Source of the DNA: Fidelibacterota bacterium
GTDB taxonomy: Bacteria > Fidelibacterota > UBA8477 > JABMPR01
Length of the DNA stretch: 7,789 nucleotides
Assembly: GCA_030595455.1 (NCBI GenBank)
Contig: JAUVDF010000036.1
Coordinates: 1-7,789 of the forward strand
Reading direction: 5' to 3'
Shown: piece after piece, positions 1-7,051 of the stretch
Numbering within the stretch: the stretch's first letter is position 1
Layout of the letters: every line of letters starts with the position of its first letter
Notes under the pieces: model-generated
What the model was told of the DNA's origin: nothing
The model's input: the letters and a program-made list of their open reading frames with translations, nothing else
Databases searched by the model: none
Position numbers and translations under genes: made by a program

Positions 1-25
1 CAAGGGTGAAAAGGTATAGGGGGTA

Positions 26-39
26 TTAAGTGACCTTAA
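26..39. repeat. Short inverted repeat
   Basis: TTAAG, a 4-nt spacer TGAC, then CTTAA. No T run follows on either strand, so a terminator is not supported. Its role is unknown and it may be chance. Confidence 0.25.
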
Positions 40-44
40 CAATA

Positions 45-92
45 CTCTGCGTTCGGAGCCTGTCCTGAGCGAAGTCGAAGGGCGGCTCTGCG
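45..92. repeat. REP-like intergenic repeat flanked by 7-bp direct repeats
   Basis: CTCTGCG occurs at 45-51 and again at 86-92, bracketing 34 bp. The core includes CCTGTCCTGAGCGAAGTCGA and then AGG (59-81), with tandem CGAAG at 70-74 and 76-80. GGAGCC (55-60) can pair with GGCTCT (84-89), giving a 6-bp stem with one G-T pair. From memory, the CTGTCCTGAGCGAAGTCGAAGG core recurs between genes in many environmental bacterial genomes. The 122 bp beyond the last gene contain no ORF worth calling; this repeat is their main content. Confidence 0.5.
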
Positions 93-122
93 AGAGGAAA
101 AGTTAAAGCTAGAAACTATAAA

Positions 123-632
123 TTAGCTTGGCCAGAAATTGGCATCGTTCCAAACCTCTTCGCGAAAATCTTCTTCCAGCGCCAGTAATTTACGATGGTG
201 ATCAATCTCCCAGTCGGTCAGCCAGGTAAACAGCTTCTTGATTTCCGGATCGTTAGCCGCTTGTTCTTCCTTCTGATAAAATTTAAAAGCTTTCTCTTCC
301 AATGTCAGGGCAATACTGATGGCCGATGAATCAAACTGACTATTACGTAATTCCATGAGGAAGGATTTATCAATGATGGGATCATTAAAACCAAATGCTA
401 ACTCCTTTTCAGAGGGTAGCACAACCTTACCTGCTTCCAAGTGCCTTTTGAAGGTTAGCTGGAGAATATGCAGATGATGTTCCTCTTCTTTCACCATGTG
501 CTCAAACAATTCTTTGGCTACTGCAGACGTGGCTGTTTTAGCAGCCATGGCAAAGAATTCTTTACCATTCATCTCTAACAACATGGCTCGTTTTAAAACG
601 TCTTGAACAGATTTGAATTCAGATTTAGACAT
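123..632 (-). CDS. Rubrerythrin-like (ferritin-like diiron) protein without rubredoxin domain
   Basis: The predicted product is 169 residues and forms a four-helix ferritin-like domain. Visible ligand candidates are E20 in helix A, E50 and H53 (ExxH) in helix B, E112 in helix C (motif ALTLEEKAFKFY), and E142 and H145 (ExxH) in helix D. This is a complete carboxylate/histidine set of the rubrerythrin type. There is no C-terminal rubredoxin domain and not a single cysteine. Family members usually act in the cytoplasm as peroxidases or in iron handling, so peroxide or oxygen defence is the likely role by inference. The start at 632 is preferred over an in-frame ATG at 728 for two reasons. A GGAG lies 9 nt upstream of it, and the longer form would overlap the upstream gene almost wholly and add a low-complexity leader. 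The upstream four-cysteine gene ends 4 nt before this start, so the two are probably co-translated. Confidence 0.88.
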   Translation of the reverse strand: MSKSEFKSVQDVLKRAMLLEMNGKEFFAMAAKTATSAVAKELFEHMVKEEEHHLHILQLTFKRHLEAGKVVLPSEKELAFGFNDPIIDKSFLMELRNSQFDSSAISIALTLEEKAFKFYQKEEQAANDPEIKKLFTWLTDWEIDHHRKLLALEEDFREEVWNDANFWPS

Positions 633-636
633 AAAG

Positions 637-876
637 TTAAGCTCCGTTCTCAGATGAGTGCTTGATTGAACTATTATTCGATGATGGCAATGCTGCTTGT
701 TCTTTGCGATAGATCGCACAATGCTCAATGTCAGCGTCTCTAAAATTCGTCAGCGGATTGTAGTCAGTTTCAAACCTCATCTTGCATGAATCTGCTGCCT
801 CTGAGCCCGAGGGACATTCAATGTCATACACTGGACAATAGTCGTCTCGTTTTTTCGAATTTTTATCTGCTGTCAT
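637..876 (-). CDS. Small four-cysteine protein, function unknown
   Basis: I do not recognise this 79-residue protein. It has four cysteines, C14, C21, C31 and C53, spaced C-x6-C-x9-C-x21-C. C14 and C21 are each followed by proline (YCPVYDIECPSG), and there is a later stretch FRDADIEHCAIYRKEQ. The N-terminus is charged and the last 15 or so residues are polar and probably disordered. There is no signal peptide or membrane segment, so it should be cytoplasmic. The pattern would fit a small metal or Fe-S binding protein, but it is not a rubredoxin, which has paired CxxC motifs. The ATG at 876 has AGGA 6 nt upstream, and a good promoter lies just ahead. The gene ends 4 nt before the rubrerythrin-like gene, which points to a joint role in redox or metal handling (inference). 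Confidence 0.75.
   Translation of the reverse strand: MTADKNSKKRDDYCPVYDIECPSGSEAADSCKMRFETDYNPLTNFRDADIEHCAIYRKEQAALPSSNNSSIKHSSENGA
642..645 (-). promoter_or_regulatory. Ribosome binding site of the rubrerythrin-like gene
   Basis: GGAG lies 9 nt before the ATG at 632 and sits inside the last codons of the upstream four-cysteine gene, whose TAA is at 639-637. The site decides the start of the diiron gene and implies translational coupling between the two. Confidence 0.6.
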
Positions 877-906
877 TTCTGATCCTATTGTTGTAGATAA
901 CGTGGT

Positions 907-935
907 ATTTTAACAATAAAACAAGGCTTGATCAA
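907..935 (-). promoter_or_regulatory. Sigma70-type promoter for the four-cysteine/diiron pair
   Basis: On the minus strand, TTGATC (935-930) and TAAAAT (912-907) are separated by exactly 17 nt. The expected start of transcription is near 900, giving a leader of roughly 24 nt that contains the AGGA ribosome binding site (886-883). The promoter lies downstream of the hairpin that follows the flavoprotein gene, so the pair can be transcribed independently of nifJ. Confidence 0.5.
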
Positions 936-941
936 TAGACA

Positions 942-967
942 GTGGAGCCTGATTTCCCAGATTCCAC
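942..967 (-). terminator. Hairpin after the DHOD-like gene, possible weak terminator
   Basis: GTGGA (967-963 on the minus strand) pairs with TCCAC (946-942). Inside it, TCTG pairs with CAGG across a one-base mismatch, leaving a 6-nt loop. The hairpin sits 17 nt past the stop codon at 985. No run of T follows, so it is not a standard intrinsic terminator. It may be a Rho-linked end, an RNA-stabilising hairpin, or chance. Confidence 0.35.
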
Positions 968-984
968 CATCCTTATAGTGCTTT

Positions 985-1989
985 TTAGAGCTTGTCGCTG
1001 GCTTGAAACTCCAACAGGGTGCGCATGTAGTTATCACGAACCAATGTCTGGGGACTAGGAGAATGAATCATGCTCATACTGCCCCTCATTTGATTCAGGC
1101 TCTCGTATTCGTTTTCATCCATCCAGGTGATCAGATCCTTTTCAATGGTCTTGATCGTTTCAGGACCATGGGCCATGAGGGCTGAGGCTAACATGGTAAC
1201 ATCGGCACCAGACATGATCAATTTCAGGACATCATGGGCACTGTGGACACCGCCACTAGCGGCAAAATCAAGTTTAACATTTCCACGTAAGATGGAGATC
1301 CAACGCATAGCCAATCGGATTTCCCGTGAATGACTCAACTGGATTTGACGCCTGGTTTCCAGGGTTTCCAGATCAATATCTGGATGATAAAAGCGGTTGA
1401 ACATCACTAGAGCATCCGCACCAACAGCTTCCAATGACTTGGCAACGGCTGGGAGAGAACTAAACCTTGATCCAATTTTCACAGCAACCGGGATGTTAAC
1501 ATTGGCTTTCACCCAGCTCACAATATCCGTATAACGTTTTTCCACATCAGCGCTGGTTTCATTAAAATCAACAGGCAAATAGTGAATGTTCAATTCCAGA
1601 CCATCGGCACCGGCGTTTTCCAGTTTTTTGGCATATTCCATCCAACCACCGGGGGTGGCACCGTTCAGGCTGGCGATCACGGGGATATCTACCCCCTCTT
1701 TGATCTTGCGAACATTCTCAAGGTACTCTTCCGGTCCGTTGGTAAACTCATGGGACTGGGGGAAGAAGCTCAATGACTCAGCAAAAGAATCTGTACCATA
1801 TTCCATAAAATGTTCAAGGGAACTGTCTTCTTGCTCAATTTGTTCTTCAAAGAGCGAGAAGAGCACGACTGCAGAGGCACCATTGTCCTCCAGGACCTTA
1901 ATGCTGTCCAGTTTTTCAGTTAACGGTGATGCTGATGGAACCAGAGGATTCTTTAATTCCAAACCCATATATTTTGTATTTAAACGCAT
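985..1989 (-). CDS. Dihydroorotate dehydrogenase-like flavoprotein (nifJ neighbour)
   Basis: This 334-residue TIM-barrel protein is of the class 1 DHOD fold. FMN-site features are visible: N-terminal SASPLT (19-24), lysine K171 in VAVKIG, N198 in MFNRF, and the phosphate-binding ASGGVHS (244-250). At the site where class 1A enzymes carry NLSCPN with the catalytic Cys, this protein has NIHYLP (134-139). The Asn at 134 is kept, Tyr137 replaces the Cys, and the second substrate Asn is lost. Orotate formation is therefore unlikely. The C-terminal segment VRDNYMRTLLEF (317-328) resembles the ending of the DHOD-like family often found beside nifJ. The start at 1989 has AAGGA 9 nt upstream, and nifJ ends 25 nt before it, so the two form an operon. 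The product is cytoplasmic and probably binds FMN; substrate and partner are unknown, though a link to PFOR electron flow is a reasonable inference. Confidence 0.9.
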   Translation of the reverse strand: MRLNTKYMGLELKNPLVPSASPLTEKLDSIKVLEDNGASAVVLFSLFEEQIEQEDSSLEHFMEYGTDSFAESLSFFPQSHEFTNGPEEYLENVRKIKEGVDIPVIASLNGATPGGWMEYAKKLENAGADGLELNIHYLPVDFNETSADVEKRYTDIVSWVKANVNIPVAVKIGSRFSSLPAVAKSLEAVGADALVMFNRFYHPDIDLETLETRRQIQLSHSREIRLAMRWISILRGNVKLDFAASGGVHSAHDVLKLIMSGADVTMLASALMAHGPETIKTIEKDLITWMDENEYESLNQMRGSMSMIHSPSPQTLVRDNYMRTLLEFQASDKL

Positions 1990-2014
1990 AATACTATATC
2001 CTTATGATCTTCAC

Positions 2015-5000
2015 TTAAGCTTCATCATATGACAAAGCAGCCAGTTTGGCGTAGTAGTCATATTTTTTCTTAGCAGCCTGGTCAGATTTCTCCAGGTAGT
2101 CACTAGCCAATTCAGGATTGATCCGGTTCAAGATGGTGAAGCGGGCTTCATTCTTGGCATACTCACCGACATGGCTTTTAGGTGGTTTAGAATCCAGGGT
2201 AAGTGGATTCTTACCTTCATCCGCCAAGAGTGGGTTATACCGATAGAGCGTCCAGTAAGCACTATCCACTGCTAGCTTCTGTTGATTCATACCCTTGGTC
2301 ATATCAATACCATGAGCGATACATTGGCTATAGGCAATGACGATAGAAGGACCGGGGTAGGCCTCAGCTTCCATCAGCGCTTTCACCGTTTGACCATCAT
2401 TAGCACCCATGGCAATTGAAGCTACATATACATTTTTGTAACTCATGGCAATCATTCCCAGATCCTTCTTGGGAGAAGGCTTGCCAGCAGCTGCGAACTT
2501 GGCCACGGCTCCCATTGGAGTCGCTTTTGATTTCTGACCGCCAGTATTGGAGTATACTTCAGTATCCAAGACCAGAATGTTAACATCTTTTCCAGATGCT
2601 ATCACATGATCCAATCCTCCAAAACCGATATCGTAGGCCCAACCATCACCACCCATGATCCAGACACTCTTTTTTACCAGATTATCGGCAATTGAAAGTA
2701 GCTGTTTTGACAAGGGGGTATCTAATTTCTCAACCATGTCGGTCATCAGTTTCACTCGAGCACGTTGTTCAAATATTTCAGGTTCATTAGCCTGGGATGC
2801 ATTGGTAATGGTTGCAACTAAATCTGCTCCAATCTCATCTTTAAGCATACCCATGAGATCTACAGCATGTTCACGGTGCTTATCAATGGTTAAGCGATAG
2901 CCCAAACCAAATTCAGCATTGTCCTCAAACAATGAATTGTTCCAGGTTGGTCCGCGACCGGCTTTATTGGTAGCCCAAGGGGTTGTTGGCAGGTTTCCAC
3001 CATAAATGGATGAGCAACCTGTTGCGTTGGCGATCACCATACGGTCACCAAATAATTGAGAGGTCAGCTTCACATAGGGTGTTTCACCACAACCGACACA
3101 GGCACCTGAGAATTCAAAGAGGGGCTGTAAGAATTGCGTCCCTTTAACCGTCCCATGTTTCACATTACTGCGATCCACTTCAGGTAAGTCCAGGAAGAAA
3201 TCCCAGTTAGTACTTTCAGCATCTCGTAATGATCGTTGATCAGCCATATTGATGGCTTTACGACTAAGATTGGTTTTATCACGAGCAGGACAAACCTCAA
3301 CGCAGAGGTTACAACCAGTACAATCTTCGACCGCAACCTGCAGGATATATTGAGAATCAGCTTCCCACTCTTTTCCCTTGGCAGTAATATGCTTAATTGT
3401 TTCAGGAGCACCTTCGAAAGCGTTTTCTGAGGTTACTTTTGGACGAATAGCTGCGTGGGGACAAACCAAAGCACATTTGTTACACTGAATACAAAGGTCT
3501 GGCTCCCAAACAGGGACTTCCAACGCAATATTACGTTTCTCCCACTGGGTCGTGGCCATAGGCCAGGTTCCATCATTAGGCATAGCGCTTACAGGCAGAT
3601 CATCTCCCCTACCAGCAATAATCTCAGCCGTAACCTTCTGTACAAAATCAGGAGCTGCTTCTGGGACAATCAGGCGACGGGCATCGCTGCCATTCAAGGT
3701 GTTTGGAACATCTACTTCGAACAGGTTAGCAACAGACTGATCCACAGCGGTATAGTTCTTCTCAACTACTGTGTCACCCTTTTTGCCATAAGTTTTTTTA
3801 ATGGCTTCCTTGATCTTGGCAATGGATTCATCTCGGGGAAGAATATTTGAGATTGCAAAGAAACAGGTCTGCATAATGGTGTTAATTCGATTGCCCATGC
3901 CAGTTTCTTTACCAACTGTTACAGCATCAATCACATAAAATTTAAGCTTTTTGTCAATGATCTGTTTCTGGTAATGACGTGGTAGGGCTCCCCAGATTTC
4001 ATCTTTGTTCAGGTGACTATTCAAGAGAAAGGTTGCCCCATCTTCAGCATTATTAAGAATCTCGAATTGTTCGAGCAATTCATACTGATGACAGGCAATA
4101 AAATTGGCTTTATCAATCAAGTAAGTTGATCGGATTTTATCTTTACCAAATCTCAGGTGAGAAGTCGTCGTACTACCAGATTTCTTTGAATCATAAACAA
4201 AGTAACCCTGAGCATAATTATCAGTACCCTCACCAATGATTTTGATTGAGTTTTTATTGGCACCTACAGTTCCATCTGAACCCAGACCATAAAACAGTCC
4301 GCGGAAGACCTTGCCTTTTGATGTCCGATAATCCTTATCATAGTCAATCGATGTGAAAGAAACATCATCATTGATACCAACAGTAAAGTGGTTCTTAGGT
4401 TTATCTTTGTTTAATTCATCAAAGACACCCTTGATCATAGCCGGGGTAAATTCTTTGGAAGAAAGTCCGTAGCGACCACCCACGATTAATGGCATTTCAT
4501 CAAACTGGTAGTAATCTTCACTTTTTGCTTCTGCAAAAGCAGTGATGACATCCTGATACATTGGCTCGCCAGCTGCACCAGGTTCTTTGGTTCGATCCAG
4601 GACAGAAATCTTGGTCACAGAAGCCGGTAGCGCAGCGATAAAGTGCTTAATTGAGAAAGGTCTGAACAGTCTAATTTTTACCATTCCAACTTTCTCACCA
4701 TCAGCAATCATTTGCTCCACAGTTTCTTCAACTGTTTCAGCACCTGATCCCATGATGATAATGACCCGTTCAGCGTCTTCAGCACCGTAGTAATCGAATA
4801 AGTGATACTGACGACCAACAATTTTGGCAAATCGATCCATGGTCTTCTGTACGATTTCAGGAGCTACTTCGTAATACGGATTGACCGTTTCGCGTCCCTG
4901 GAAATAAACATCAGGATTCTGAGCGGTTCCACGGAGGACAGGCTTGTTGGGATTCATGCCACGATTACGGTGGGCAATTACCCATTCATCATCGATCATA

Positions 5001-5578
5001 CCCTTAATGTCATCATCGGTAAGTTGTTCGATCTTCATGACCTCATGAGAAGTTCTGAACCCATCAAAAAAGTGAATAAAGGGAACCCGTGTCTGTAAAG
5101 TAGAAGCCTGGGCAATCAAAGCACTGTCCATAACTTCCTGAACTGAGTTAGCAGCCAACATGGCCCAACCAGTAGCGCGAGTTGCCATCACATCTGAGTG
5201 ATCACCAAAAATGGAGAGCGCTTGAGCAGCCAGAGAACGGGCTGAGACGTGGAAAACAGTAGACGTTAGCTCACCGGCAATCTTATACATATTCGGGATC
5301 ATCAATAGCAACCCCTGTGAAGCAGTAAACGTGGTAGTTAGAGCACCTGTTTGCAGGGCACCATGGACAGCGCCGGCGGCACCGCCCTCACTTTGCATTG
5401 CTTCCACAGTGGGGATGGCACCCCAAATATTTCTATGCCCCTGGGCAGTAAAAGCATCAGCTAGCTCACCCATATTGGATGAGGGTGTAATCGGGTAGAT
5501 TGCACAAATTTCATTCGTTTTATGGGCAATGTAAGCAGCAGCTTCATTCCCGTCGATGGTTACCATCTTGCGAGTCAT
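2015..5578 (-). CDS. nifJ: Pyruvate:ferredoxin (flavodoxin) oxidoreductase, single-chain
   Basis: This cytoplasmic enzyme oxidises pyruvate with CoA to acetyl-CoA and CO2, passing electrons to ferredoxin or flavodoxin. All 1187 residues of a one-piece PFOR are present. Domain I (about 1-255) has YPITPSS with T31, E64 and R114 at the same numbers as in the Desulfovibrio africanus enzyme. Domain II spans about 260-410. Domain III has GLGSDGTVGANKNSIK (431-446), the CoA region. The EKR linker has WEKR at 679-682. The two [4Fe-4S] ferredoxin motifs are C696/C699/C702/C706 and C753/C756/C759/C763. In the TPP domain the proximal-cluster ligands are C827, C830, C855 and C1086, with GDGWAYDIGFGG (977-988) and DTEVYSNTGGQ (1005-1015) binding Mg-TPP. 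The start at 5578 has AGGAG 6 nt upstream; an in-frame ATG four codons later is less well placed. The chain ends about where domain VII of D. africanus PFOR would begin, so that domain is absent. It is followed by the DHOD-like gene after 25 nt. Confidence 0.98.
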   Translation of the reverse strand: MTRKMVTIDGNEAAAYIAHKTNEICAIYPITPSSNMGELADAFTAQGHRNIWGAIPTVEAMQSEGGAAGAVHGALQTGALTTTFTASQGLLLMIPNMYKIAGELTSTVFHVSARSLAAQALSIFGDHSDVMATRATGWAMLAANSVQEVMDSALIAQASTLQTRVPFIHFFDGFRTSHEVMKIEQLTDDDIKGMIDDEWVIAHRNRGMNPNKPVLRGTAQNPDVYFQGRETVNPYYEVAPEIVQKTMDRFAKIVGRQYHLFDYYGAEDAERVIIIMGSGAETVEETVEQMIADGEKVGMVKIRLFRPFSIKHFIAALPASVTKISVLDRTKEPGAAGEPMYQDVITAFAEAKSEDYYQFDEMPLIVGGRYGLSSKEFTPAMIKGVFDELNKDKPKNHFTVGINDDVSFTSIDYDKDYRTSKGKVFRGLFYGLGSDGTVGANKNSIKIIGEGTDNYAQGYFVYDSKKSGSTTTSHLRFGKDKIRSTYLIDKANFIACHQYELLEQFEILNNAEDGATFLLNSHLNKDEIWGALPRHYQKQIIDKKLKFYVIDAVTVGKETGMGNRINTIMQTCFFAISNILPRDESIAKIKEAIKKTYGKKGDTVVEKNYTAVDQSVANLFEVDVPNTLNGSDARRLIVPEAAPDFVQKVTAEIIAGRGDDLPVSAMPNDGTWPMATTQWEKRNIALEVPVWEPDLCIQCNKCALVCPHAAIRPKVTSENAFEGAPETIKHITAKGKEWEADSQYILQVAVEDCTGCNLCVEVCPARDKTNLSRKAINMADQRSLRDAESTNWDFFLDLPEVDRSNVKHGTVKGTQFLQPLFEFSGACVGCGETPYVKLTSQLFGDRMVIANATGCSSIYGGNLPTTPWATNKAGRGPTWNNSLFEDNAEFGLGYRLTIDKHREHAVDLMGMLKDEIGADLVATITNASQANEPEIFEQRARVKLMTDMVEKLDTPLSKQLLSIADNLVKKSVWIMGGDGWAYDIGFGGLDHVIASGKDVNILVLDTEVYSNTGGQKSKATPMGAVAKFAAAGKPSPKKDLGMIAMSYKNVYVASIAMGANDGQTVKALMEAEAYPGPSIVIAYSQCIAHGIDMTKGMNQQKLAVDSAYWTLYRYNPLLADEGKNPLTLDSKPPKSHVGEYAKNEARFTILNRINPELASDYLEKSDQAAKKKYDYYAKLAALSYDEA

Positions 5579-5584
5579 TTATCT

Positions 5585-5589
5585 CTCCT
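5585..5589 (-). promoter_or_regulatory. Ribosome binding site of nifJ
   Basis: AGGAG lies 6 nt before the ATG at 5578. It is the strongest Shine-Dalgarno sequence in the window, in keeping with high expression of PFOR, and it favours this ATG over the one four codons downstream. Confidence 0.7.
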
Positions 5590-5645
5590 GTATATATATC
5601 GTGTAGAATTTGGTCGTGAGAATAGTTCGTAAATCATCGCTACAA

Positions 5646-5651
5646 ATTATA
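5646..5651 (-). promoter_or_regulatory. Candidate -10 box of the nifJ promoter
   Basis: A perfect TATAAT reads on the minus strand, 67 nt ahead of the nifJ start. No good -35 hexamer sits 16-18 nt upstream (17 nt away it reads GCCTTC), so the promoter would need an activator or a different sigma factor. The surrounding 180-bp gap, 5579-5758, is AT-rich and holds no gene. Confidence 0.35.
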
Positions 5652-5698
5652 TAAATATCGTGCCAAAGGAAGGCTTCAGAGGGAAATATTCTATTTTT

Positions 5699-5717
5699 TA
5701 TGACATTTTTTGTCACA
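5699..5717. promoter_or_regulatory. Imperfect inverted repeat upstream of nifJ, possible operator
   Basis: The plus-strand sequence TATGACATTTTTTGTCACA has 7-bp arms that match at 6 of 7 positions around a 5-T spacer; the inner TGACA/TGTCA is perfect. Its centre is 57 bp upstream of the TATAAT box, a distance typical of activator sites. The arms vaguely recall CRP/FNR and Rex half-sites, but the spacing fits none of them well. It is not a terminator of the preceding barrel gene, because no T run follows it on the minus strand. Confidence 0.35.
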
Positions 5718-5758
5718 GGGGCTATTTTATCAGTGAATTCGACCAGATGTTGCTTGAT

Positions 5759-7045
5759 TTAAAGGGTGTATTTGAAGCCGAACTGTAGTTTGGTAAAACT
5801 ATTTTCCACCTCAACGATACGCTCTATGTCGCTCAGCAAGGTGTGGTTCAAATCAGATCGCCACTGTTCATTATGGATAGCCAGGGTAATTCCCAGACCT
5901 GAGCTGAAATCATATGAAATTCCTGTATCCAAGCGGATGGTGTTATCCAAGCGATAGTTCAAGGGGTCATTCTTAAAGGAAGCCGCCAGAGACAAATTTA
6001 TGGGGGCTAGTGACACAAGCAGTGAAGCAGAAAGTTCATGGACATTCTGTACGTTATCTCTAATCTCTTCATCAATGATGAGTTCTAAATTTCTCCCACT
6101 ATAGGGATCAATGACATGACCTGAAAAGGCGCTACTGGTAAAACTATGCAGCTGATAATTAAGGCTAAGCTCCAGTGGAGCCATGGTAAACCCGAGACCC
6201 ACTCCTAAACGCCAGGGACCCCAGATAGTATATTCCAAACCAGTCTGTGATTCGTCTTCAATGACATATTCCAGTCCATCATCATCCCATTCTAGTTCAT
6301 CCCAGCTTGATGATTCAGTCACGGATATTATGGCTGGAAATTCTATGGAAGCACCAATTCTCACTACATCTGTTAATTCGCTAACCAAGCCCAGCCTGGC
6401 TGAGAATCCACTATATTCTGGTGACACCTGCAGGCTATCCAGATACCTGTCAAAAGTATAAATGTCATCAGGGTCTGTTTCTGAATAGCTCGTGGCGAAA
6501 GCATTTTTACCATTCAGGTAACTGATTGAGAGTCCTATGCTGGTATTCATCGTATATAGAACCGAGGTTCCAGCTGTCAGGGCGTACAAGCCGCCTGTTT
6601 CACGATTAAGGTATTGGTATTGAAAACCTTCATCAGGATCCATAGCGCTGAACTGACTGATACTATTAAATGAATTTACCAGCTGTAAATTAATGCCCCA
6701 CACCCATGCCCCCCGATAAACATGAACTGGATAGACATAGCTAAGGCTGTTGAAAATAAGACCTAACTCCAGAGGCGAATGGTTAATATCAGAATTAAAA
6801 ACACTGGTACCCTGCAATTGATCAAAGCTTAAGTCTGCTGCAAAAAAGGCTTTATCACTGTAGCTTAATAGCGCTGGGTTTCCCAATAAGGCATTATTGA
6901 CACCCATACCAATCGGGCTCACTCCAGCTTCAGTTCCTGAACTTCCGCGCATGCCATAAAAGGGTCTGATCACATCGAGATAGTCTTGAGAAAATAGGCT
7001 AACAGCCCAAAACATGAGGGTTAAAATGATTGGTCTAGATTTCAT
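5759..7045 (-). CDS. Outer-membrane beta-barrel protein, FadL/OmpP1-like or PorV/PorQ-like
   Basis: The 428-residue product starts with a signal peptide: K2 and R4, a hydrophobic core from I6 to F18, and probable cleavage near S19/Q20. A segment at 29-63 (FYGMRGSSG, SPIGMGVNNALLGNPALLSYSD) recalls the N-terminal glycine/asparagine-proline motif of FadL-type and PorV-type barrels from FCB bacteria. The rest alternates short amphipathic strands with polar loops and ends in a strand, LQFGFKYTL, as barrel proteins do. A very acidic loop lies at 245-265, with eleven Asp/Glu. It should sit in the outer membrane. Uptake of a hydrophobic compound or a secretion-related role are both possible; neither is shown. 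No clear Shine-Dalgarno sequence precedes the ATG at 7045, which lies 6 nt after the stop of the lipoprotein gene, so translation is probably coupled. Confidence 0.85.
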   Translation of the reverse strand: MKSRPIILTLMFWAVSLFSQDYLDVIRPFYGMRGSSGTEAGVSPIGMGVNNALLGNPALLSYSDKAFFAADLSFDQLQGTSVFNSDINHSPLELGLIFNSLSYVYPVHVYRGAWVWGINLQLVNSFNSISQFSAMDPDEGFQYQYLNRETGGLYALTAGTSVLYTMNTSIGLSISYLNGKNAFATSYSETDPDDIYTFDRYLDSLQVSPEYSGFSARLGLVSELTDVVRIGASIEFPAIISVTESSSWDELEWDDDGLEYVIEDESQTGLEYTIWGPWRLGVGLGFTMAPLELSLNYQLHSFTSSAFSGHVIDPYSGRNLELIIDEEIRDNVQNVHELSASLLVSLAPINLSLAASFKNDPLNYRLDNTIRLDTGISYDFSSGLGITLAIHNEQWRSDLNHTLLSDIERIVEVENSFTKLQFGFKYTL

Positions 7046-7051
7046 GGGGAG

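Noticed and set aside
1..122. CRISPR, tRNA or phage attachment site in the terminal stretch
   Set aside because: There is only one repeat unit, no cloverleaf is evident, and no integrase is nearby.
633..728. N-terminal extension of the diiron protein to an ATG at 728
   Set aside because: It would overlap nearly half of the four-cysteine gene, adds a low-complexity leader unlike the family, and the ATG at 632 has its own GGAG site.
985..1989. Calling the flavoprotein PyrD for pyrimidine synthesis
   Set aside because: The catalytic Cys and one substrate Asn are missing, and the context is nifJ rather than pyrimidine genes.
3160..3411. Minus-strand open frame of 83 codons inside nifJ, and several plus-strand frames across nifJ
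   Set aside because: All are shadows of the conserved PFOR reading frame, with no domain or start signal.
5650..5666. Sigma54-like element TTGGCACG ahead of nifJ on the minus strand
   Set aside because: The -24 half is a perfect match, but at the -12 position the sequence reads TTAT where TTGC is needed. The near-invariant GC is absent.
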